The notes under the pieces: generated by a model
What the model saw: the letters and a program-made list of their open reading frames with translations, nothing else
Database searches by the model: none
What the model was told of the DNA's origin: nothing
In this document: one piece after another, positions 17,802 to 25,230 of the stretch
How positions within the stretch are numbered: position 1 is the first letter of the stretch
Layout of the letters: the number at the start of each line of letters is the position of its first letter
Translations under genes and position numbers: made by a program
From: Natrinema halophilum
GTDB taxonomy: Archaea > Halobacteriota > Halobacteria > Halobacteriales > Natrialbaceae
Direction of reading: 5' to 3'
DNA length: 64,000 bases
Assembly: GCF_013402815.2 (NCBI RefSeq)
Contig: NZ_CP058601.1
Span: 1,550,001-1,614,000, forward strand

Positions 17802-17888
17802 CAGCCCTCGACCAGAGAACAGCCTTCGACCAGAGAACAGCCCTCGACCAGAGAACAGCCCTCGACCAGAGAACAGCCCTCGACCAGA
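17802..17888. repeat. Tandem 18-bp repeat
   Basis: Five head-to-tail copies of CAGCCCTCGACCAGAGAA (one with T for C, the last partial). Open frames through it are Arg/Ser-rich and not of haloarchaeal type, so 17701-18133 is treated as non-coding. Confidence 0.75.
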
Positions 17889-18133
17889 CGGTGCAGCCGT
17901 CTCGGCTGGGCGGTGCGGCCGTCCCGACCGAACGGCCAGCAACCGGACGAACGGAAGTCTCCGGCCTCGAGTGCCGCGAACGACCGCCCGGACGCGCTCG
18001 ACTCGAGGCGTGGTCGGAGGCGCACCGGTCGATATCCGGTGACGTTTGCCGGCCCGGTGTACGCGTTTGGGCTGTTCGCTCCGGGACGGCCGCAAATGGA
18101 ACCGATCAAATCTGGCGACTGGAATCGATGGAG

Positions 18134-19204
18134 TCAGACGGGATTGGACGCCTGCTGTGTGGCGGATTCAGGTGGATTTTCTTTCGGGAGCGATATTCGG
18201 ACGATGTTGCCTCGCGGCGTGTTCTCCTCGAACGTGAGTTGTCCACCGAGGGAGTCGACACACCACTTCATCACCCACAGGCCGACACCGGAGCCGTGAT
18301 AGGTGCTGTGGACGTCTGCTTCTGTATCCAGGACGTCGGTCTCGATATCTGGAATCGGCGGCCCGTCGTCGGCGATTTGAACGACACCCCGGTCGTTTTC
18401 GGGATCGTCAGTCACCGTCACCCGTACGGTCGGCGTCTCGAGATCGTTGTGCGTAATCGCGTTATCCAGCGCATGATCGAGCGCATATTGAAGCCCTTTG
18501 TCGGCGGTAACCCAGATGCTAGACGGCGCGTCGACCGTTAGATCCACCGCTGGATACTCCGCCTCGATTTCCCCGGCGCGGTTTTGAACGACCGTTTGCA
18601 GGTTCGTTCGCTGCCGCTCGGTCGCAGCCGGTTCGACAATATGTTCGATCTCGTGAATCGATTCACTCAGCCGTCCGACCTCTGAGGCGATGGATTCGAT
18701 CGTTTCAACCTCTTCTCGGAGATCGTTGTTTTCGATCGCTGATTTGATCCGATCGGCATAACCCATGAGGATATTCATCTCGTTTCGGAGATTGTGACGG
18801 ATGACTCGATTCAGAAGACGGAGAAGTTGCTCACGCGTTCTGTACACCGTTATATCACAAACCTCGGCGATGACGTATTTCCCATCGTCGATCGTCGTCG
18901 GCGTGAGGTCGACACTCGCCCACCGATACTCCCCGTTGCTGCGTTCGATCTGCCACTCGAAAGACTGGGGATCACCACTGCCAGCGGCCTGGATACGGCG
19001 AATGGCTTCCTCTTGTGTGTATTTCGTCGAGGGCGCAGTGAAATCCTCGACCGCCATCGTCCGGAGTTCGGCCGTCGAATATCCGTATAGTTCTTCTACC
19101 GCTTCGTTCACGTCGAGAATCGCTCCCGTCTCGATTTCGTGGAGCGTGATTCCCGTATTCAGATCTCGTAGCACTGACGGTAGTGTGACAGACTCGTTAT
19201 CCAT
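18134..19204 (-). CDS. PAS-domain sensor histidine kinase
   Basis: The 356-aa protein has an N-terminal PAS domain (about 10-120; motifs ILDVNEAVEELYGYS and EWQIERSNGEYRWASVD). A HisKA-type H-box RVIRHNLRNEMNIL follows, with the phosphorylated His at 137. A HATPase_c domain comes last (DNAITHN N-box, VQIADDGPPIP G1, GSGVGLWVMKW G2). No membrane segment is seen, so it is likely cytoplasmic and senses an internal signal. No response regulator is adjacent, as is usual for orphan haloarchaeal kinases. Confidence 0.9.
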   Translation of the reverse strand: MDNESVTLPSVLRDLNTGITLHEIETGAILDVNEAVEELYGYSTAELRTMAVEDFTAPSTKYTQEEAIRRIQAAGSGDPQSFEWQIERSNGEYRWASVDLTPTTIDDGKYVIAEVCDITVYRTREQLLRLLNRVIRHNLRNEMNILMGYADRIKSAIENNDLREEVETIESIASEVGRLSESIHEIEHIVEPAATERQRTNLQTVVQNRAGEIEAEYPAVDLTVDAPSSIWVTADKGLQYALDHALDNAITHNDLETPTVRVTVTDDPENDRGVVQIADDGPPIPDIETDVLDTEADVHSTYHGSGVGLWVMKWCVDSLGGQLTFEENTPRGNIVRISLPKENPPESATQQASNPV

Positions 19205-19966
19205 TTCTTATTGTATATACAGAAGGAGTTTATCAGTGCATGATGGTTATGCCAAACTGGTTTGGCCCGCAGTCGATCGGCTCAGAGACTCCCGTAGTAG
19301 ACGACCGAGCCCATCGCTGTGACGATTGCGATACGCATGATCGGCCGAGTCGGGGTCTAAACGGGTATTGACGTCTGGGTTCCGCCTCCGGAGACACCGC
19401 CGGGTCGTCACGACGTGAGGCAAATGTGTCTGGCCGGGTTTAGGCCTGCGAATTAACTGACCGACGTCGGCGGACGGATGCCAGTGACATCCTCCTCGCC
19501 GGAAACGGAGCGGGATCGAAGATCCCGCAGGCAGTCGGGCATAGCCCGACGACGAGGCTTCCCACCGAAGTCGGCTGATTTGGGAACGTACGTTTACAGA
19601 CCGACACTGCTGGGAGTGCCACGCCCCCGGGACTCCTATCCGTTGGTGGGGTCACGCTTCTGCCCCGATGACTCGGAAGTATCATTCTTGGTTTCCGTCG
19701 GTAAGTATTTCCAGATATCCGAACACGTAAGACTGTCGTGCGGCGATTCACGCCCGTCCCCAGAACGCATAGCGTTCTGGTGTGCGAACGAGACGCTTCG
19801 CGTCACGTCAACGCCGTTTACGGCTGGATTCTCTTGCCTAAGTAAGATAGCCAGCCGCCCTGTCAGGCGACCGACGAAGACGATCGGCGAGCGATGGCAA
19901 AGGAGGACCGAATCGATGGGAGGATCGGTCACTCCTCGAGCGGGCCCGATCACGCGACGAAATATC
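19205..19966. other. Decayed region between kinase and zinc-ribbon gene
   Basis: No intact gene is seen. Several perfect hairpins with 3-base loops occur (CGGGATC-GAA-GATCCCG about 19511, TCGGGC-ATA-GCCCGA about 19535, CAGAACGC-ATA-GCGTTCTG about 19762, GACGC-TTC-GCGTC about 19793). The left part looks like the end of a TnpB-type element (separate entry). Confidence 0.5.
19484..19570 (-). mobile_element. Probable right end of an IS1341/TnpB-type element (remnant)
   Basis: Read on the minus strand the sequence runs GGGAAGCCTCGTCG, two perfect hairpins, then GGCGAGGAGGATGTCAC. A hairpin followed by GGAGGATGTC is my recollection of how haloarchaeal IS200/IS605-family TnpB elements end, and the same GGAGGATGYC terminus follows a hairpin at about 36247-36275. 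No TnpB reading frame survives upstream. The call is based on pattern, not on alignment. Confidence 0.45.
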
Positions 19967-20164
19967 TCAGTCGGTCGGTGTACCAGCGGAGCGACGGCTC
20001 TGGTTTCGATCGCCAACGAGCCGAAAATCAGTTGAACCACACGAACAACCGCTCCGTTGGGCAATTGGTCGAACAGTGCCGGAAGGCCATATCTGTACGG
20101 CGTATACGTCTCCGCAGCACCGACACTGTGCAACACCTTTATCGAGTTCCGCTGTCGTCGGCAT
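19967..20164 (-). CDS. 65-aa zinc-ribbon protein
   Basis: It begins MPTTAELDKGVAQCRCCGDV and contains CRCCG and GCSCGS, two Cys pairs that would bind one zinc. The length and spacing fit the small zinc-ribbon proteins common in haloarchaea. It is intact inside a decayed region, suggesting it is under selection. The function is unknown. Confidence 0.65.
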   Translation of the reverse strand: MPTTAELDKGVAQCRCCGDVYAVQIWPSGTVRPIAQRSGCSCGSTDFRLVGDRNQSRRSAGTPTD

Positions 20165-20694
20165 CGATCTAACTCAGCAGCGGAACGCCCACTCAAATAG
20201 TATTTTGACAAAACCGTCCAAACGATCAGTAGACACGGTCACTGACCGCGAGGACCGAGGTCCTCGATGAATCTCTTCGTCGAGTCTGACGGGTGAAACC
20301 GCTGTGGTGGTCGCGTTGACGCGCTTCGTCGGGTTGTGATTCGCGGTGAGCGTCGACGTCGATGGTGACGTTGTCACCTCAAGGCCAAACTGACGTGTCC
20401 ATCGTTCGGGCGAATCGGCGTTCTAGCCGACGCTGTGTGAGCTGAGGACGGACCCGTACCGAGCGGCCGGTTCGTGGAAGTTCACCACGTGCGAAGCCGT
20501 CCCGTCGACAGGGGGTAGGCACTCAAGATCTCGGGGGATCGAACCGTGAACCAAATCCGCGAAACACCGTGTCGTCGCAATTTCCGTATCGAAATCAATA
20601 CCTGAACGCGAGCCGGTACAGTCGGTCGACAACGCTGCGTCCTGGCCGATACCGGCGATTGCGGTCCCACGCAATGATCGCTGCCGGAAACGAG
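20165..20694. other. Intergenic stretch, no supported gene
   Basis: Frames in this interval are basic and Ser/Arg-rich or lack starts. No RNA, repeat or element end is recognised. Confidence 0.45.
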
Positions 20695-21018
20695 TCAGTG
20701 ACCGCCGGATGCGAAGTGGAGACCGACGATACCGACGACGATCACACCGATACACAGAATCCGAACGAGTGTGGCAGGTTCGTCAAAGAGGATAATTCCG
20801 AGGGAGGCGGTTCCGACAGCTCCGATACCCGTCCAGACCGCATACGCTGTGCCGACGGGGAGGTCTTTCACTGCCTGCGCAAGAAGTAGCATACTGATGA
20901 TGAGAGCGACGACGGTTCCAAGTGTGGGGAGCGGTTTCGAGAACCCGTCGGAGTACTCGAGTCCGATCGCCCAGCCGATCTCGAACACCCCTGCGAGTAT
21001 CAAAATATACCACGACAT
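20695..21018 (-). CDS. SMR-family small multidrug/guanidinium exporter
   Basis: The 107-aa protein MSWYILILAGVFEIGWAIGL has four TM helices and the conserved membrane Glu (E13) in helix 1 that couples proton and cation exchange in EmrE/Gdx (SugE) proteins. The WAIGLEYSDGF region is closer to the SugE/Gdx branch, which exports guanidinium or quaternary ammonium. An upstream in-frame ATG at 21030 would add MRVE. SMR pumps act as antiparallel or paired dimers; no partner gene lies alongside. Confidence 0.88.
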   Translation of the reverse strand: MSWYILILAGVFEIGWAIGLEYSDGFSKPLPTLGTVVALIISMLLLAQAVKDLPVGTAYAVWTGIGAVGTASLGIILFDEPATLVRILCIGVIVVGIVGLHFASGGH

Positions 21019-21843
21019 TTCGACTCGCACCTACCGATTCGGCCGGGCTATAGTTTCCGTTATCCGCCGTTCTGTGACAGACTGGCAGCGGAACGTACGG
21101 ACGTCCCGTTCGACGCCCCACCTCGCCGATGGCCAACCGCGATCGCCGTTCGGTTACCGCCACTGTGGGACGTCACCCGAGAGTCACCAGGTCCTCGTTC
21201 GATCTGCCGTCGACCATCGCCGATGAAAGTGCGATCTTCAGCACGTGATCAGTCGACCGCTACCGAAAGCTACGGTGACTGCTCCTCTCATCGTCGCAGC
21301 AGGACGTACCCCGGATTCACCCGGATGACGCTGCATATAAAAAACCGGCCGATCGGACGCGACGTCACGCGCCCGTCGACGGAGCCCCAATCTGTTGACT
21401 ATACCGAGTATGCCAACATCGTAATGGAACGATGCATACCTCCATAATTATTCCCCTCCTAAAGAGTAGGCTATACCCGGTTTCGGAATTTTCCCAAGTC
21501 GTTGAAATCCCATCAGACACGTTCAAAATCGGTTCTATCGCCGAAATTGATCAGTTTCGCACGGTTTGAAATCTAGGATTCGCCTACAAAGTGTGATGAC
21601 CCGACCGCGACGGTCACCCGGAGACGGCGACTGCACGCGCACACCGTTCACCAAATAACGCGCCGGGAGTTCGGTCTCACAAAAGTGAACCCACGACCAG
21701 AAAGAAACGATATCCCTGTCGTAGGACGGTGATCGGCCCACTTCAGTCGGTGCCGACCGAAGGAACGTCACAGCGATCATCGGCGATAGTTCTCGAATAG
21801 TGAATCGAGGAGGGAGAGGCAAATTGACCGACTCACGGGTCCG
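21019..21843. other. Intergenic stretch, no supported gene
   Basis: No frame here shows a start with consistent GC-rich third positions. An AT-rich patch at 21430-21480 may be a promoter or old junction. Confidence 0.4.
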
Positions 21844-22113
21844 TTGTGCAGGTTCGACTCGTTTCACCGATATGGTGGGCCGACGGGTCCGTACCTGAAC
21901 GATCGGGTCGGTCGACTCGAGCAGTTCATCCTGTTCCGGGAGCGAATCGACCGTCTCGAACAGGGAAGGGTGGCGAAAGGCGAAGTTCCGACGGACGAGT
22001 TGGCCGGGCAGGTTGCCGACGAGCTGATGCCCGCCGAGTGCGCCGAAACGATTCGAACCGACGCGCAGAACGGTCGGGTCGCTGCTCTCGACGGTCCCAC
22101 TCGTTACGCGTGA
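21844..22113 (+). CDS. Possible hypothetical protein (89 aa)
   Basis: From a TTG the frame reads through YLNDRVGRLEQFILFRERID with GC-rich third positions and an acidic C-terminal half, so part of it looks coding. No good start codon or promoter is seen and the family is unknown. It may be a fragment. Confidence 0.3.
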   Translation: MCRFDSFHRYGGPTGPYLNDRVGRLEQFILFRERIDRLEQGRVAKGEVPTDELAGQVADELMPAECAETIRTDAQNGRVAALDGPTRYA

Positions 22114-22223
22114 AATGAAGGGGGAAGTCCTGCAAAGCGGTGTCCCGGCGGTCTCGGTCGAATTTATGCATAAGATAACCGTCCCCCCTCCAATCGAACC
22201 AGTCGTCGATCCGATCACCAGTT

Positions 22224-23122
22224 TCACCCCGTTACCGAAGTTGGCGCCAGCTCCCGTTCCGGCACCCAGTCGAACAGCGATTCGGCCTTCGTACCGTCGA
22301 TCAACGCCTCGTAAGCGCATCCTTCGAGATCACTCCGATCTGCGTCGGGAAAGAGTTCCGCGGCAATTTCGCGGCTGGGCGTCTCGGCGCTCGTATCGGG
22401 TGCTGACACCCAGACTCGCTCGTGGCCGTCGAACTCCGCCTCGGCCCGCTCGACGATCTCCGCCGCATCCGATTCGTGAACGTAGGAGAACAGCGTGTTG
22501 CGCTGGGTATGGAACGATCCGGATTCGCGCAATCTTGACAGGGTCCGGTCGGCCGCTACGAACGTCTCGCGAGCGCAGTCGTCGTCGACGATCCACGGGA
22601 ATCGGAGGAAGGTGACCGTTCGCGGCCGGTCGGCGGATCGGCGAGCGAATCCGTCGGCGACGATCTCGAGCGCCTGTTTGCCGAGCCCATAGGGAGTCGA
22701 CGGTGTGAGACGATGCGCTTCGTCGACGGGCAGGTAGTCGACGGTGATCGGCGCAGATTCGTAGCCGCCCCCATGACGCTGAGACTCGAGGCCAGCACCA
22801 CCGTGTCGATCCAGAGTTCCCCTGCGGCTTCCAGAACGTAGTAGCAGGACATCGCTTTGCTTTCGACCGTTCGGAATCCCGGTGCCGTCTCGGGTGTCGG
22901 AAGCATGCCAAGGTGGACGATCGAATCGGCGTCGGCTCTCGCGAGCGAGCCGTAGACCTCGCCCGCGTTGACCGGATCGGTCGTGAGATAGTCATCTGAG
23001 CGGTTCTCAGATCGTTTGCTCCGCGAGAGGTTGACCGTTCGGTGGCCCGCGTCGTTCAAGCGGGCGAGTACGCACCGTCCTAAACGGCCGTTTCCACCCG
23101 TGACTGCGATCGCTCCCGTCAT
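22224..23122 (-). pseudogene. NAD-dependent epimerase (SDR), frameshifted
   Basis: The N-terminal frame starts MTGAIAVTGGNGRLGRCVLA (Rossmann GxxGxxG) and runs to SSLSVMG. The continuation GYESAPITVDYLPVDEAH, TPYGLGKQALE (YxxxK) through to VPERELAPTSVTG is in the next frame. The break is at the C5 run 22768-22772; one more base gives an intact protein of about 299 aa. It would be an extended SDR similar to haloarchaeal UDP-sugar epimerase-like proteins. Decay or a base-calling error are both possible. Confidence 0.75.
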
Positions 23123-23315
23123 AGTCCGTCTATCCGTATTGGCGGTGAAAACAGCCCGGAACGAGGATACAACGCGACGTCTCGTCTGGTTCACGATCCA
23201 GTACGTGCCCCGAACGGTTTGACTGGCGGCAACTGTGCCGTCAGTCAGACGTGCGTCAGTCGCGCGTCAGTAAAGTATCGAGGGTATTATTTGGGTCCTC
23301 GTTGCCGGGTGAAAT

Positions 23316-23588
23316 ATGTCGAAAACTATGCCAACCAGTATGCGGGTCGTTCAGGCGGTAGCAGCTCAGGAAGACGTCGACCCTGCCGAACTGCGGCCGC
23401 CGCTTCACGCAGTCGTCGATGCGGACGCGCTCGACGAACTGTTTCCGTCGGGGGGCGCTACGGGTGATCTCGTCAGGTCGGTCGAATTCACGTACCGCGG
23501 GAACCAGGTCTCTATCGACAGCAGAGGCAACGTGGACGTGCTCGCAGCGTCCACCGAATCGGAAGCGTCGACGGCTCCCGATCGATAG
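23316..23588 (+). CDS. HalOD1 output-domain protein
   Basis: The 90-aa protein has the layout of the haloarchaeal HalOD1 domain: VVQAVAAQEDVDPAEL, then PPLHAVVDADALDELF, then VEFTYRGNQVSIDSRG ahead of a short tail. HalOD1 is a putative output module of haloarchaeal signal-transduction proteins and often stands alone. It is monocistronic here. The ligand or DNA-binding role is not established. Confidence 0.8.
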   Translation: MSKTMPTSMRVVQAVAAQEDVDPAELRPPLHAVVDADALDELFPSGGATGDLVRSVEFTYRGNQVSIDSRGNVDVLAASTESEASTAPDR

Positions 23589-23702
23589 CCGAGTCGGGTG
23601 GAGAGAACTCGGCCATCGGTTGCCATTGATCGTGCCGTCTCGAGTCGTCACTCCAAGACGGTATCTCTGTCAGCGGATCACGCCGACAGCGGGCACCACG
23701 AG

Positions 23703-25058
23703 TCACCGGTCGACGGTGACGGCCGACGTCGACGGCGTGTACATGTGGTCGTGGATGTGTCCCCAGTCGTCGAACCCCGTCAATCCTCCTTCCGAAAACC
23801 CGTAATAATCGGGCGGCGCGTTGTAGTTCATAACGCTCCGATACCGCCAGAACCCGTACTCTTCGGAGTCGATGCCATCGTAATCGATGGTGGATAATCC
23901 AAGCGAGTGTCCCAGTTCGTGCATCACCGTCGAGCCCGTTTCGTCGCGTTCGGGCTGGGATTCGACCATCATCGTTCCGAGTCCGGCCTTGCCGACGATA
24001 TTCGTCGCAGCCGTATCCCCGGCCACGTTCTCGACGATGACCAGGTAATGATAACCCTGGTCCAACCGGTCGAAATTTCGCGTTCGATGGCCGTTCAAAT
24101 CGCCATCGTCGGTAGCTGACGCCCAGGGAATCGTCTCGTCGCGAACGAAGTGTAGAGACGCACCGGTCGAGCCGTCGGGATTCTCGAGGGGTGCGTTCTC
24201 GAATTCGGTGACGATCCGGTCGGCTTCCGCACGCCTGAATTCGGTCCGTTCCATGGTATCGACTTCGACGAATATGTCGGTTCTGAGCGGGTCGGCGTCG
24301 GGATACAGGTCCTGGCGGCGACTCTCCGCGCCGTCCGTGAGCCCATCACCGTCCGTGTCCGATGTCGTCGGATCAGTCCCGTGTTCGAAAACTTCCGTGC
24401 CGTCTTCGAGCCCGTCCCCGTCCGAGTCCGCTTCGCGCGGATCGCTGTCGTGGTCCCGAATTTCCGCGCCGTCCTCGAGGCCGTCAGCGTCCGTATCCGC
24501 GGCCACTGGATCGGTCTCGTACCGCTCGAGTTCGTCGGCATCGGACAGTCCGTCGGCGTCCGAATCCGCTGCGAGCGGGTCGGTTTCGAAGTCGAATACC
24601 TCCTCCCCGTCACCGAGTCCGTCGGCGTCCGAATCCGCGTCGCTCGGATCGGTGCCGTACGCCGTGACCTCCGCGCCGTCGTCGATCCCGTCGCCGTCCG
24701 TATCGGACGCGGTCGGATTGGTATTGTGGTCGCGGACTTCCGATGCGTCATCGAGTCCGTCCCCATCGGAATCGGTCTCGAGCGGATTCGTTCCGGGCCC
24801 GACTACTTCCTGCCCATCAGAAAGTCCGTCGCCATCCGTATCACTGACCGTCGGATCGGTGCCGTATCGTTGTTCGTCGCCATCGTCGAGCCCATCGCCG
24901 TCCGTATCAGCCCCGAAGACGGCGGTCCCGTCGCGGAGTTCCGCTACGGGCGCTACCCCATCGCCGTCGGGATCGACGATTGTCGTTCCACCGACGAGTC
25001 CGGTCGTGAGGAGACCGAGTACCACAACGAGACTGCCGACCGACCGCGACAGTTGCAT
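23703..25058 (-). CDS. Secreted zinc metalloprotease with thrombospondin type-3-like calcium repeats
   Basis: The 451-aa protein has a Sec-type signal (about 1-25) and then nine repeats of about 23 residues on the pattern D(T/S)D(G/A)DGLxDxxEVxxxxTDP (about 50-257), which bind Ca. A C-terminal metalloprotease domain carries HELGHSLGL (His 380, Glu 381, His 384) and a Met-turn-like SVMNY. The third zinc ligand is not at the standard metzincin position; a His in WGHIHDH could serve. It should act outside the cell. High extracellular salt and Ca fit the repeats. Confidence 0.85.
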   Translation of the reverse strand: MQLSRSVGSLVVVLGLLTTGLVGGTTIVDPDGDGVAPVAELRDGTAVFGADTDGDGLDDGDEQRYGTDPTVSDTDGDGLSDGQEVVGPGTNPLETDSDGDGLDDASEVRDHNTNPTASDTDGDGIDDGAEVTAYGTDPSDADSDADGLGDGEEVFDFETDPLAADSDADGLSDADELERYETDPVAADTDADGLEDGAEIRDHDSDPREADSDGDGLEDGTEVFEHGTDPTTSDTDGDGLTDGAESRRQDLYPDADPLRTDIFVEVDTMERTEFRRAEADRIVTEFENAPLENPDGSTGASLHFVRDETIPWASATDDGDLNGHRTRNFDRLDQGYHYLVIVENVAGDTAATNIVGKAGLGTMMVESQPERDETGSTVMHELGHSLGLSTIDYDGIDSEEYGFWRYRSVMNYNAPPDYYGFSEGGLTGFDDWGHIHDHMYTPSTSAVTVDR

Positions 25059-25230
25059 TTCGTGAACGTCACGAACACAAGGGTAATTAGATTACCGCTG
25101 TCACAAACCCACAGCTAAGACCACGTAGTAGTTTCCCGAGTCGCAACTCGGCGGCGGGATAGTCCGCTCTCACACCACTTTCACTCCGCTGTCCAAACCC
25201 TCTTACACACCGGTCCCGCAGACGATCATA

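Noticed and set aside
17675-18109. 144-aa minus-strand frame with a repeated LVEGCS motif
   Set aside because: It is translated from the 18-bp DNA repeat and is Arg/Ser/Cys-rich, unlike haloarchaeal proteins, with no start signal.
19636-20211. 191-aa minus-strand frame over the zinc-ribbon gene
   Set aside because: It overlaps the better-supported 65-aa zinc-ribbon frame and its tail is made of hairpin DNA from the element remnant.
20423-20755. 110-aa minus-strand frame upstream of the SMR gene
   Set aside because: Arg-rich composition, overlap with the SMR gene's 3' end and no motif.
21535-22320. 261-aa minus-strand frame
   Set aside because: It runs antisense to a GC-biased plus-strand frame and into the epimerase remnant, has poor codon bias and no recognisable domain.
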